A DNA stretch of 64,000 nucleotides, from NCBI RefSeq assembly GCF_030718205.1, contig NZ_JAUZQF010000035.1:1-64000 (forward strand). Reading direction: 5' to 3'. Under the pieces are notes generated by a model. It was not told where the DNA came from and did no database searches. It worked only from the letters and a program-made list of their open reading frames with translations. Below, piece after piece: positions 41,395-49,885 of this stretch (the first letter of the stretch is position 1; each line of letters begins with the position of its first letter). Source of the DNA: Nonomuraea turcica. GTDB lineage: Bacteria; Actinomycetota; Actinomycetes; Streptosporangiales; Streptosporangiaceae. Position numbers and translations under genes: made by a program.

Positions 41395-44300
41395 ATGGGC
41401 AGGCCTGAGCGGGCTCTGGACCCGACCGCTGGACCGGTGCAGCGACTCGCGCACGAACTCCGCGGTTTGCGCGACTCTGCCGGGCGGCCCAGTTACCGGA
41501 CGATGGCCAAGGCCGCTCACTACTCGGTGACGGCTCTGGCCGAGGCCGCAGGCGGTGAGCGCCTGCCGAGCCTGGCGGTCACGCTGGCCTATGTCGCCGC
41601 GTGCGGTGGTGACCGTGCGGTGTGGGAGAAACGCTGGCGCGAAGCCGAGGCCGAACTCGCGGGCAGCAGCGTCGGGGGCGACTTCGCCGCGCCCTATCTC
41701 GGGCTCGCCGCGTATGGGCCGGAGGACGTGGACCGCTACTTCGGCCGGGAGCGGCTCGTCGAGCACGTGGTGCATCGGGTCACCGGGACGCCCGTCGTTG
41801 CGGTGTTCGGCGCGTCCGGCAGCGGGAAGTCTTCGCTGATCCGCGCCGGGCTCCTGCCGGCTTCACGGTCGCACCCGGCGTTCTCCGGGCACGAGTGGTC
41901 GTGGATTCTCCTGACCCCGACCCGGTCGCCGATGCAGGAGCTGGCCTACGCCGTGGCCGGTTGGGGCGGGCGCGAACCCGACTGCGGCGAACCCGGCTGG
42001 CTCGATCGAACGCTTCGGCTCGCCGATCCCAGCGGCGACAAGCGTGTCCTGCTGGTGGTCGACCAGTTCGAGGAGTTGTTCACCTTGTGCCCCGACCCCG
42101 CCGAGCGGGCGGGGTTCATCGACGAACTTCTAGACGCAGCGCTCGGCGCGGAGCGGGTGGCCACCGTTGTGCTGGGGATCCGCGCCGACTTCTACGGCCA
42201 CTGCGCGACGCATCCCGGCCTGGCAGAAGTGCTTGGTCAGGGCGCCCAAGTGCTCGTCGGGCCGATGACCAAAGACGAGCTCCGGTCGGCCATCACGCAG
42301 CCCGCGCTGCGCGCCGGGCTGACCGTCGAGCGGGACCTCATCGCGACGCTGCTGGCCGACATCGCCAGCGAGCCCGGTGGTCTTCCGCTGCTGTCCCACG
42401 CCCTGCTCGAAACGTGGCGCCGCCGGCGCGGCAACATGCTGACGCAAACCGGATACCACGCTTCCGGTGGTGCGCACGGGGCACTGGCACAGACCGCCGA
42501 GCGTACCTACGCCGACTTCGACGACGAGGAGAGAGACGCGGCTCGTCGGGTGTTCCTGCGGTTGACGGCTCTTGGCGATGGCACCGAGGACACTCGGCGG
42601 CGGGCCGCGCACGCCGAGCTGGCCACGGTTGCGGATCAGGCGATCGTGGCCGGGGTGCTGAACCGGCTGGCGACGGCCCGGCTGGTGGTGATCGGCGAGG
42701 AGAGTGTGGAGGTCGCGCATGAGGCGCTCATTCGCGCCTGGCCGCGCCTGCGGCGCTGGCTCACCGACGACCGCGACGGGCTGGTGCTGCACCGCCGGCT
42801 CACCGACGCGACACAGGTCTGGCAGTCCGCAGACCGCGATCCCGACCTGCTCTACCGTGCCGCTCAGCTCGATCAGGTGACGGCGTGGGCTGATCTGCCG
42901 GACCACGCCGCGGCGCTCAACGCCGACGAACGGGAGTTTCTTGACGAGGCGATCCGGTTGCGGGACAAGCAGATCCGGGCGCGCAAGCGGCGAGCCTTGC
43001 GGATCCGGGTCGTCACCGCGGTGGTGGTGGCGCTGCTGGCCGCCGCGACGGTGATCACCGTGATTCAGCGCAACGACGCCCGCGAGGCGCACCGGGGGGC
43101 GGTCGCGCGCCAGCTCGTCGCCGAGGCGACGGCGCTGCGCGAGGTCGATCCGCTGCGTGCGGCCCAGCTCAGCCTGGCCTCGTGGCGGATCGCACCGGAC
43201 CTCCCGGCCACCCGCAACAGCCTGATCAGCACCCAAGCGGTGGCGCTGCCCACCAGGATTCCCGGCCACAGCGGCGAGGTTCGCGATGTGGCGTTCAGCC
43301 CGGACGGCCAGGTCATGGCCACCGCAGCGGACAAGGGCACCGTCCGGATGTGGGACGCCGCGACCCACGAGCCGCTGGGCCCGCCGCTCACCGGCCACAC
43401 CGACATGGTGAACGGCGCGGCGTTCAGCCCGGACGGGTCGATGCTCGTGACCGCTTCCACCGATCAGACGCTGCGGTTGTGGGACGTCACTGGACGCCGA
43501 GGGGTCGGCAAGCCGCTCACCGGTCACACAGGAGTCGTCACCGGTGTCGCGTTCAGCCCGGACGGGCGCCTGGTGGTGAGCGGCAGCGCCGACGGCACGC
43601 TGCGGGTCTGGAACGCCGCGACCCGACTCGCCGTGGGCAAGCCGCTGACCGGGCACGAAGGTCCGATCACAGCGGTCGCGATCAGCCCCGACGGCTCTAT
43701 GGTCGCCAGCTGCGGCAACGACAAGACGGTGCGGCTGTGGGACCTCGCCACCCGGAGACCGATCGGCCGCCCCCTGACCGGGCACACCAGCGTCACCTAC
43801 GGCGTGGCATTCAGCCCGGACGGACGGCTCCTGGCGTCGACCAGCGGCGACAAGTCGGTGCGGCTGTGGGACGTCGCGACCAGGGCACCGGTAGGCGACC
43901 CGTTGAGCGGGCACACCAACGTCACCTACGGCGTGGCATTCAGCCCGGACGGCCGGACCCTCGCCAGCAGCGGCTGGGACAAGACAGTCCGATTGTGGGA
44001 TGTAGCCACCCGGCGGCCGCTCGGTACCCCGCTCACCGGCTCGACGAGCAGTGTGTTCAACATCTCCTTCAGCCCCGACGGTTCGGCGCTCGGCGGCGGC
44101 GACTCCGACGGCTCCATACTGATCTGGCGGCTGCGGACAACCCTTCTGCCCGGGCACACCGACGCGGTCTACGCCGTTGCGTTCAGCCCCGGCGGCGTCG
44201 TGGGCACCGCCTCCGACGACCGGACTGTGCGCCTGTGGGGGGTCTCAGACAACCAGCCGCTCGGCGCTCCGCTCACCGGGCATACCGCCGAGGTCCGCGC

Positions 44301-45114
44301 GATGGCATTCGGCCCGCGAGGCAAGCTCCTGGTGACCGGTAGCTGGGATGGAACGCTTCGCCTGTGGGACACAGCGAGCCGCAAGCAGCTCGGTGCTCCG
44401 CTCACCGGTCACACCGGCTGGGTCCGTGGAGTCGCGATCAGCCCCGACGGAGCCCTGATCGCCACCGCCGGCATGGACAGCACCGTCCGGCTGTGGGACG
44501 CGGCGGCACGCAAACAGGTCGGTACCCCACTGGCCGGCCACACCAACTCGGTCACCGGTGTCGCATTCAGCCCCGACGGGCGTATCCTCGCCACCGCCGC
44601 CCACGACACGACCGTGCGGCTGTGGGACGTGGCGACCCGAAGCCCGCTCGGCGAGCCGCTGACCGGCCACGCCAGTGTGGTGCGCGACGTCGCGTTCAGC
44701 CCGGACGGTGCGACGCTCGCAAGCGTCGGCGATGACAAGACCGTCCGCCTCTGGGACGTCAAGAGCCGCACGCAAATCGCCGTCCTGACCGGACACACCG
44801 CCGAGGTCCTCAAAGTGGCCTTCAGTCCAGACGGACACGAACTGGCCAGTACGGGCCTGGACAAGACAGTCCACCTGTGGGACATCCGAAGCCGCTCAGC
44901 CACAGTGACCTTCACCGCGAGCACCGGCCTGGCTGGCGTGGCCTACGTCCCGGGCGGACTGCTGACCGGCGGTGTGACGGGTAACGTCCTGCGCTGGACC
45001 ACAAATGTGGAGCACGCCGCGGCATACGTCTGCACCGCGACCAAAGCCGACCTCACCGACGAAGAATGGCGAAGACACGTCCCGTCCTGGCCGAACCAGC
45101 CCCTGTGTCACTGA
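41395..45114 (+). CDS. XRE-nSTAND-WD40 protein, 1239 aa
   Basis: Domains in order: XRE-like HTH (about 14-85), nSTAND1 NTPase (about 100-500; Walker A GASGSGKS at 139-146, Walker B LLVVDQFEELF), one transmembrane helix (about 537-560), then 14 WD40 repeats (about 620-1210) with LTGHT...VAFSPDG...LWD, enough for two seven-bladed propellers. The propellers likely act as the ligand or protein sensor and the NTPase as a switch. Such proteins are frequent in actinomycetes and belong to the NTP-dependent conflict/signalling class. ATG at 41395, with a GAGG 10 bp before, is preferred over the TTG at 41341. Confidence 0.9.
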   Translation: MGRPERALDPTAGPVQRLAHELRGLRDSAGRPSYRTMAKAAHYSVTALAEAAGGERLPSLAVTLAYVAACGGDRAVWEKRWREAEAELAGSSVGGDFAAPYLGLAAYGPEDVDRYFGRERLVEHVVHRVTGTPVVAVFGASGSGKSSLIRAGLLPASRSHPAFSGHEWSWILLTPTRSPMQELAYAVAGWGGREPDCGEPGWLDRTLRLADPSGDKRVLLVVDQFEELFTLCPDPAERAGFIDELLDAALGAERVATVVLGIRADFYGHCATHPGLAEVLGQGAQVLVGPMTKDELRSAITQPALRAGLTVERDLIATLLADIASEPGGLPLLSHALLETWRRRRGNMLTQTGYHASGGAHGALAQTAERTYADFDDEERDAARRVFLRLTALGDGTEDTRRRAAHAELATVADQAIVAGVLNRLATARLVVIGEESVEVAHEALIRAWPRLRRWLTDDRDGLVLHRRLTDATQVWQSADRDPDLLYRAAQLDQVTAWADLPDHAAALNADEREFLDEAIRLRDKQIRARKRRALRIRVVTAVVVALLAAATVITVIQRNDAREAHRGAVARQLVAEATALREVDPLRAAQLSLASWRIAPDLPATRNSLISTQAVALPTRIPGHSGEVRDVAFSPDGQVMATAADKGTVRMWDAATHEPLGPPLTGHTDMVNGAAFSPDGSMLVTASTDQTLRLWDVTGRRGVGKPLTGHTGVVTGVAFSPDGRLVVSGSADGTLRVWNAATRLAVGKPLTGHEGPITAVAISPDGSMVASCGNDKTVRLWDLATRRPIGRPLTGHTSVTYGVAFSPDGRLLASTSGDKSVRLWDVATRAPVGDPLSGHTNVTYGVAFSPDGRTLASSGWDKTVRLWDVATRRPLGTPLTGSTSSVFNISFSPDGSALGGGDSDGSILIWRLRTTLLPGHTDAVYAVAFSPGGVVGTASDDRTVRLWGVSDNQPLGAPLTGHTAEVRAMAFGPRGKLLVTGSWDGTLRLWDTASRKQLGAPLTGHTGWVRGVAISPDGALIATAGMDSTVRLWDAAARKQVGTPLAGHTNSVTGVAFSPDGRILATAAHDTTVRLWDVATRSPLGEPLTGHASVVRDVAFSPDGATLASVGDDKTVRLWDVKSRTQIAVLTGHTAEVLKVAFSPDGHELASTGLDKTVHLWDIRSRSATVTFTASTGLAGVAYVPGGLLTGGVTGNVLRWTTNVEHAAAYVCTATKADLTDEEWRRHVPSWPNQPLCH

Positions 45115-45131
45115 ACCTCAAGGCCGCGCCC

Positions 45132-45195
45132 CGGAGCGGGGTCTCGGGGGCGGAGCCCCTGAGCCCTGGCGGGGTTCCCGGGGGTTACCCCCAGG
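45132..45195. terminator. GC-rich hairpin cluster after the nSTAND gene
   Basis: CCCCGGAGCGGGG, then GGGGGCGGAGCCCC and CCCGGGGGTTACCCCC form nested stems just downstream of the nSTAND stop. It may terminate transcription; such GC-rich repeats are common in actinomycete intergenic DNA. Confidence 0.4.
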
Positions 45196-45559
45196 TCAAG
45201 GACAACGATGGCCGATCCGGGCGGGAGCCGGGCGTGCGCGGCGAAACACCGCCGGGGCGGCCGTGCGTTTCCCGGTGGCGCCGGTGACCATCGGCGATCT
45301 TCCCGCCTCGACCGTCTCTTGTTCCGCCGCCTCCTGGAGGGGCATTCCCCTGGTGGACCGCGCAAGGGGCCCAGCTCGCCGTCGCCGACGACAACGGCGC
45401 CGCGACCGTGACGGTGGACGTGGACTCCAGCCTGTCCAACATGCTGTCCGGCTCAGCGCCAGGTTCAGCGTCGAACCAGGCGGCATCAGGATCCTGGACA
45501 AGGAGCTCCACACGCGGCTCACCTGGCCCGCCCGTGCTGGGCGGGAAAACGACCCGCAG
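45196..45559. other. Degraded sequence of unknown origin
   Basis: Frames here change every 80-100 bp. On the plus strand pieces such as AQLAVADDNGAATVTVDVDS and VEPGGIRILDKELHTRLTW look like former coding sequence, but I cannot name the family. Confidence 0.4.
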
Positions 45560-45717
45560 CGCCGGCACCACTGGTCAGGTCCAACGACACGGCAGGCGAG
45601 GACGGCACGGTCGGGGTCGAGTCGTTGGCCGGTGACCTCGAGTCCGAGTTCGTCGAGTCGGCAGAAGGCGGTCAGATCAGCGCAGGCGAAGCCCGCGCCG
45701 ACGGTCGCGTCGGGCAC
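45560..45717 (-). pseudogene. N-terminal remnant of an ISL3-family transposase
   Basis: Minus strand reads LTAFCRLDELGLEVTGQRL..RAVLACRVV..QWCRRCG, the start of ISL3 transposases with their zinc-finger cysteines (CRRCG). The frame degrades after about 50 residues; the DDE domain is absent. Confidence 0.6.
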
Positions 45718-45956
45718 GTCGAGGTCTTCCGGATGGGCGGCGTAGGAACCTCTATCCTTGGGAGACCTCGACCTCTATCCGGCCCTCGAGGCACCGAACC
45801 ATGACCGCCCGGCCTCGACGTCACACTCCGTCCGCCCCAAGTGTGAAGAGCCGGAAAAGTGATCACCCTGGGTGAACAAACGTCGCCTGGATTCTCGAGC
45901 CTCGGGCGCAACCTCGGTCTTTGGGGGCCGGTGATCCTCCGGTGGCGTTTGGCCTG

Positions 45957-46325
45957 TCAGGCGCGATCGTGGAGAGTGATCTGGTAGCCGTCGGGGTCGG
46001 CGAAGGTGAATGTCCGACCGAAGGGGCCGTCGATCGGTGCGGAGACGATGGTGTGACCGTCGGCGACCAGAGCATCGTGAATGGCTTGGACGTCTGTGGC
46101 GTGGAGCCAGATCGCGGCACCGATGCCGGGCTGAGCAGCGGATGCGAGATCGGTGCCGGGAACGATGTCGCGGAGTGCGAACGCGATCGGCTTCGTCTCG
46201 AAGACGACGGCGTGCGGAGGTCCGGTCTGCGAGCGGACGAGGCCGAGGTACTGCTCGTAGAACGCCTGCGAAGCGTCGAGGTCGCGCGCTTGGAGCGAGA
46301 TGAAGTCGGGGCCGGTGGCGGGCAT
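45957..46325 (-). CDS. VOC-family (glyoxalase-fold) protein, 122 aa
   Basis: Two beta-alpha-beta-beta-beta units: DFISLQARDLDASQAFYEQYLGL and IGAAIWLHATDVQAIHDALVADGHTIV...FGRTFTFADPDGYQITLHD. These folds include glyoxalase, dioxygenase and antibiotic-binding proteins; the metal residues needed for a specific enzyme cannot be fixed. SD AAGGAG 8 bp before ATG. Divergent from a MarR gene, with two perfect palindromes between; it is probably the target of that regulator. Confidence 0.9.
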   Translation of the reverse strand: MPATGPDFISLQARDLDASQAFYEQYLGLVRSQTGPPHAVVFETKPIAFALRDIVPGTDLASAAQPGIGAAIWLHATDVQAIHDALVADGHTIVSAPIDGPFGRTFTFADPDGYQITLHDRA

Positions 46326-46345
46326 GATGATGCTCCTTCTCTCCG

Positions 46346-46389
46346 TGTCAGTTTTCTGACATGGGCCAATCTATGTCAGAATGCTGACA
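46346..46389. promoter_or_regulatory. Two perfect TGTCAG-N4-CTGACA operators
   Basis: TGTCAGTTTTCTGACA (46346-46361) and TGTCAGAATGCTGACA (46374-46389) lie in the 63-bp gap between the VOC gene and the MarR gene, 28 bp apart centre to centre. The second one reaches the A of the MarR start codon, so binding would block both divergent genes. MarR proteins use such palindromes, so autoregulation is a strong inference. Confidence 0.8.
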
Positions 46390-46847
46390 TGAGTCAAAAC
46401 GGTGTCGGCGTCGACCTGGAGACGTCACTGGGCTACCTGCTGAAAGAGGCGTCGAGCGCCCTCCGTGCAGCTATGGAGGAGGTGCTGCGGCCGCTCGGGA
46501 TGAGCGTGACGCACTACTCCTGCCTCGAGCTGCTGGCTCAACGACCGGGCTTGTCGAACTCCGAGCTCGCGCGGGGCGCGTTCGTGACCCGGCAGACGAT
46601 GAACGTGCTGCTCCAGGCCCTGGAACGAGACGGCTACGTGACCAGGCCTGCGGAGGCACCCGTCGGGAAGGTTCTTCCCACACGGCTCACGCCTCGCGGC
46701 CGACGGAGCCTCGAGAAGGCGACCGTAGCGGTCCGGTCCGTCGAGGTCAGAATGCTGGCCGGCATGACCGAGACCGAGCAGTCAGACGCGTTCCGGATCC
46801 TGCGGAGCATGATCCATTCTCTGCGCGATGGCAACGACGGTGCATAG
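46389..46847 (+). CDS. MarR-family transcriptional regulator, 152 aa
   Basis: MarR winged helix: LGYLLKEASSALRAAMEEVL, GMSVTHYSCLELLAQRPGLSNSELARGAFVTRQTMNVLLQALERDGYVTRPA (recognition helix TRQTMNVLLQALER) and wing (VLPTRLTPRGR), with helices for dimer formation at the ends. The ATG at 46389 is chosen because the operator sits directly on it and the longer frame is a shadow of the VOC gene. It likely represses itself and the VOC gene. Confidence 0.9.
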   Translation: MSQNGVGVDLETSLGYLLKEASSALRAAMEEVLRPLGMSVTHYSCLELLAQRPGLSNSELARGAFVTRQTMNVLLQALERDGYVTRPAEAPVGKVLPTRLTPRGRRSLEKATVAVRSVEVRMLAGMTETEQSDAFRILRSMIHSLRDGNDGA

Positions 46848-46891
46848 CTCGTTCCCCGGCGCACGTCTCGTCGCGCTCGGATAGGAGTGCA

Positions 46892-47037
46892 GCCGACCAC
46901 AAGGCCACCATCGTCACGATCTACACCGTGGCCCGCCTGTCACCGGGACGGATCACCCACGCCCAGATCGCCGCGCTGATCCGCGGCCACAGGAACACAG
47001 ACCCCGGCGGCCTTCAGCTACTCGGTCTTACTACATG
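46892..47037 (+). pseudogene. C-terminal remnant of an ISAs1-type transposase, copy B
   Basis: Reads TIVTIYTVARLSPGRITHAQIAALIRGHRNTDPGGLQLL, the same fragment as at 37050-37240, with a 12-bp deletion near its start and Trp to Arg in the RGHW motif. It overlaps the 3' end of the full PfkB gene by 20 bp on the other strand, as in copy A. Confidence 0.6.
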
Positions 47038-47531
47038 AGAACGCTTCGGCCCTGACCTCTGCTCTGATCTGGGCAAGGCTCTCCAGGAGTCGATCGCCGT
47101 CGACACCGAACTGTGTCACCTTGGCCGTGGCCGCACGCACTGCATGTTGGAGAGCCGTAACAGCGTCTACCGCAGCCAGACGCAGCGCCAGGAACACCCC
47201 GGCCAGGATCTCACCGGCGTGAGTAGTGTCGACCGCGGTCACCCGGCATGTGGCAACAGGACAAACCTGGCCGTCCTCAACGTACGAGGCTCCCCGGGGC
47301 CCATGCTTGACGATGATCGGAACGTCGGGAAGAGGGCCTGCGCCGAAGAGGATCTGACGTTCCTCATCGTTCATGAATGCCAGGTCGCTTTCGGCGATCA
47401 CGGCCCGAGATCTCTCTGGGTCGAGCTTGGCATAAAGCTCGAATGCGTCTACCGATATGGTGCGCCGGCCCGGGAGCCCTCTTAGGAACTCCAGCCATTG
47501 AAGCTGCTGGCTCGGAGGTGCCGTACATATG
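46892..47531. repeat. Segmental duplication, copy B (partner at 37083-37731)
   Basis: Near-identical partner of copy A. Here the sequence continues into the complete kinase gene, so B is the parent copy. The shared part ends at 47531, inside the gene. Confidence 0.9.
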
Positions 47532-47881
47532 TGAGCATGTCTGGCATTCTGGTATTCCATGGGAAAGCTGGAAAGAGTGACCTGCGACGCAACTCCCAGA
47601 TCTGCATCAACTGATCTGCGTCCATCGGCATACTGAATGATCCGGAATCGCGCAGAAGGCCCATTCAGGAGCGCAACGCCACGAGTGTCGATTCCCAGCT
47701 TCCGCAACGGCTCCAGGTCATAGTCGAGACCGAGCGCTGAGACGAGTCCGACCTGCTCAGGGGCAAGGAGCGTGGCACCGCGGGCGCTTCCGTAGCCGGC
47801 GCCACCCGGACTCAGTTTTCTGCCGTGAGGAGAGGTTTCGTCATTGGTGCCGACATGGCCTACGATCAAAAGGTCAACCAC
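47018..47881 (-). CDS. PfkB/ribokinase-family kinase with altered active site, 287 aa
   Basis: Ribokinase fold: N-terminal DLLIVGHVGTNDET and the glycine-rich SPGGAGYGSARGATLL substrate lid region, then VVKHGPRGASYV and the PfkB signature region VDTTHAGEILAGVFLAL. The usual signature is D-T-x-G-A-G-D; here it is D-T-T-H-A-G-E, so the catalytic base Asp is Glu and an anion-hole Gly is His. It may be slow, inactive or use a different substrate. PfkB kinases act on sugars and nucleosides. It is divergent from the PRTase/PurM-like pair and near the viperin gene, so a nucleoside or nucleotide role is plausible. Confidence 0.8.
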   Translation of the reverse strand: MVDLLIVGHVGTNDETSPHGRKLSPGGAGYGSARGATLLAPEQVGLVSALGLDYDLEPLRKLGIDTRGVALLNGPSARFRIIQYADGRRSVDADLGVASQVTLSSFPMEYQNARHAHICTAPPSQQLQWLEFLRGLPGRRTISVDAFELYAKLDPERSRAVIAESDLAFMNDEERQILFGAGPLPDVPIIVKHGPRGASYVEDGQVCPVATCRVTAVDTTHAGEILAGVFLALRLAAVDAVTALQHAVRAATAKVTQFGVDGDRLLESLAQIRAEVRAEAFSCSKTE

Positions 47882-48047
47882 GGAGCCTCATTTCATCGGC
47901 CTGAAGCGCAAACCCAGCCTATCAGACAGATTGTTTCGGGCAAGCCATAAGGATGATTGCGGGCATACATATCAGCAAGTTTAGGGCATGCTATGGCATA
48001 GTCGGCTAATCTGAGCGGGGGCCCTTGAAGGAAAGCTCGAGACAGCC
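47882..48047. promoter_or_regulatory. Divergent promoter region of the kinase and the PRTase-like gene
   Basis: The 166-bp gap separates two outward-facing genes and must hold both promoters. It is AT-richer than the surroundings (GCATGCTATGGCATAG near 47990), but I cannot fix -35/-10 boxes. Confidence 0.4.
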
Positions 48048-48827
48048 ATGGAGACAGCGGTATTTCTCGTAGGGGTGATAGCTGCCCTGGTGGCCGTATT
48101 GACCTTGGTGGTCAACGTCTCTCAGTATCGACTACAAAAGCATTCACAAAAGGGTGGGCCTCCAGGACATAGGCTGGATCCGGCCGAAGCGGACAAGATC
48201 CTCAGCGGGGAAGTCACATCCGATCCGGTGCGCGCCATAGCCGCGGACCACATATTCATCGAATCGGAGAAAAAGGGCGTCGGCTACATCGACAAGTTGC
48301 AGATCTGCGTGTATTTAGACATGCACAGCGCAGCATGCGACCCGCGCAAGCGGGAGACTCTGGGGGTGGCACTGGCCGATTTCGTGCGGCAGGTGCTGGG
48401 ACCTCAGGCGATTCGCGGAGCATTGCTCGTGTCCCCACGTGAAGGCAATCTCCTGGTGGGCTCGACCGCGGCGCAGCATCTGGGGATGAACTTCCTGATG
48501 ATCAGGACCGGCCGGGCGCCGCGATTCGGCTATCCCATCGAGGGCACCTTCTCTCCGGGGTCAACCGCGATCCTGGTGGACGATCTTTGCATGGAGGCGT
48601 CGTTCCTGGCTCGCTGCGTGAAGTTGCTGCGCCGGTACGGGTTGAACGTGGCCCACTGCATCTGCCTCTTCGAGAGGCTCGACGGCGATGCCAGGGAAGG
48701 GCTTGCGGCAGTCTCGGTAGAGCTGCATTCGAGGTATCAGATAGACGACGATGAGCTGACCCGTCTGAAAGACCGCGGCGAGGCCGCCATCGAAGCCGAG
48801 AAACAAGCGGAGGGCACTGAGTCATGA
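48048..48827 (+). CDS. Membrane-anchored phosphoribosyltransferase-like protein, 259 aa
   Basis: An N-terminal membrane helix (METAVFLVGVIAALVAVLTLVVNVSQYRL), then a type I PRTase-like fold at about 60-230. The PRPP-motif position reads GSTAILVDDLCMEASFLARCV (two acidic residues kept, small residues after them changed), preceded by RGALLVSPREGNLLVGSTAAQHLGMNFLMIR. Whether it still binds PRPP is unclear. Its stop overlaps the ATG of the PurM-like gene (ATGA), so both are made together. Membrane anchoring is unusual for a PRTase. Confidence 0.7.
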   Translation: METAVFLVGVIAALVAVLTLVVNVSQYRLQKHSQKGGPPGHRLDPAEADKILSGEVTSDPVRAIAADHIFIESEKKGVGYIDKLQICVYLDMHSAACDPRKRETLGVALADFVRQVLGPQAIRGALLVSPREGNLLVGSTAAQHLGMNFLMIRTGRAPRFGYPIEGTFSPGSTAILVDDLCMEASFLARCVKLLRRYGLNVAHCICLFERLDGDAREGLAAVSVELHSRYQIDDDELTRLKDRGEAAIEAEKQAEGTES

Positions 48828-49885
48828 CCACGGACGACATGACATCGCTGGGCGAGAAAGGCTTCCTGGCCGACCTGCTTCCCCGTCTCTATAGTGATCC
48901 GCTGTTGGTCGGTGGCTTCGGACATGACGCATCGGTCATCGAGTTGACGAACGCCCCGTTCAACCTCATCCAGAAGATTGACAGAGCCTCGCATCCTGTC
49001 GCTCTCAAAGAAGGTTGGTGTGACCATCGCACGTGGGGACAGATGGCGGTCACCGCGAACTGCAGCGACATACTCGCGTCCGGCGGTCAGCCGATTGCCT
49101 TCATGATGGCAGTGATGGTGCCCGGCACCGAGAACGCGCGCAACGTGCAGGAAATCATCTTCGGCGCCGCCAACGAGTGCCGCGCGAATGGTGTGGTCTA
49201 TGCCGGCGGCGACACCAAGGAGGCCAAGGACGCGCATGTGGTGGGCACCGCGATAGGCATCGTGGCGAAGGACGGCTTCCTCCCCCGGAACACCGCGATG
49301 CCCGGCGACCAAATATTCTGCGCAGGGTTGATCGGCGGCTTCGCGGGCGCTTACTTCATGCTCAAGAGAGTGCCACAGGACCAGCGCGATCGGCCGGTGG
49401 AGGACTACATCCGGTATCCCTCTTCCCCCCGGGCCCAGTGGCGGGTAGCCACGGAAGTGAATGCTCTCAAGGCCGCTCGCTGCGGCATGGACGCGAGCGA
49501 CGGGATCCTGGATGTGCTCCAGACCTTTTCGTCCGCAGGCGTACAGGTGAGCCTGAATCTCGATGCGATTCCCTATCACCCGTTCGCCTTGGAGTGTGCT
49601 CGCAAGACCAGCGTACCGCTGACTCAGCTCATCTTCGGCGGCGGAGACTGGAACATCCTCTATTGCGTCTCACCAGAGCGTGCAGACGAGCTACGCAAAC
49701 TGGGCGACACCTCGTTCCCGCTGTTTCACGTCGGCGAGGTCACGTCCGGCAGCGGCGTCGTCGCGCGTACCGAGGACGGAGCCAGGTTCACTGTCAGCGG
49801 GGTCGTGAACGAACACTTCAAGAGCAGGATCGAGGATGCGACGGACTTCATGACCACCATCGAGACCGGAAATTTCCTTCAGTAA
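48824..49885 (+). CDS. PurM/ThiL-superfamily (AIR synthase-like) ATP-binding protein, 353 aa
   Basis: PurM-like fold of the ThiL/SelD/HypE superfamily: GGFGHDASVIEL (acidic nucleotide site), VTANCSDILASGGQPIAFMMAVMVPG (the SDLAAMGA-like motif), VYAGGDTKEAKDAHVVGTAIG, PGDQIFCAGLIGG, and GMDASDGILDVLQTFSSAG (DxSDGL-like). Members phosphorylate thiamine phosphate, activate selenium or make AIR; the substrate here is not known and it is not clearly ThiL. Coupled to the PRTase-like gene, and its stop overlaps the end of the convergent viperin gene by 7 bp. Confidence 0.8.
   Translation: MTTDDMTSLGEKGFLADLLPRLYSDPLLVGGFGHDASVIELTNAPFNLIQKIDRASHPVALKEGWCDHRTWGQMAVTANCSDILASGGQPIAFMMAVMVPGTENARNVQEIIFGAANECRANGVVYAGGDTKEAKDAHVVGTAIGIVAKDGFLPRNTAMPGDQIFCAGLIGGFAGAYFMLKRVPQDQRDRPVEDYIRYPSSPRAQWRVATEVNALKAARCGMDASDGILDVLQTFSSAGVQVSLNLDAIPYHPFALECARKTSVPLTQLIFGGGDWNILYCVSPERADELRKLGDTSFPLFHVGEVTSGSGVVARTEDGARFTVSGVVNEHFKSRIEDATDFMTTIETGNFLQ

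Noticed and set aside
42130..44157. Long minus-strand open frame (675 aa) opposite the WD40 gene
   Set aside because: Antisense of the WD40 repeats, which explains its periodicity. No SD or domain.
45185..45571. 128-aa minus-strand and overlapping plus-strand frames
   Set aside because: Codon use and motifs change between frames every 100 bp, so this is degraded sequence rather than a gene.
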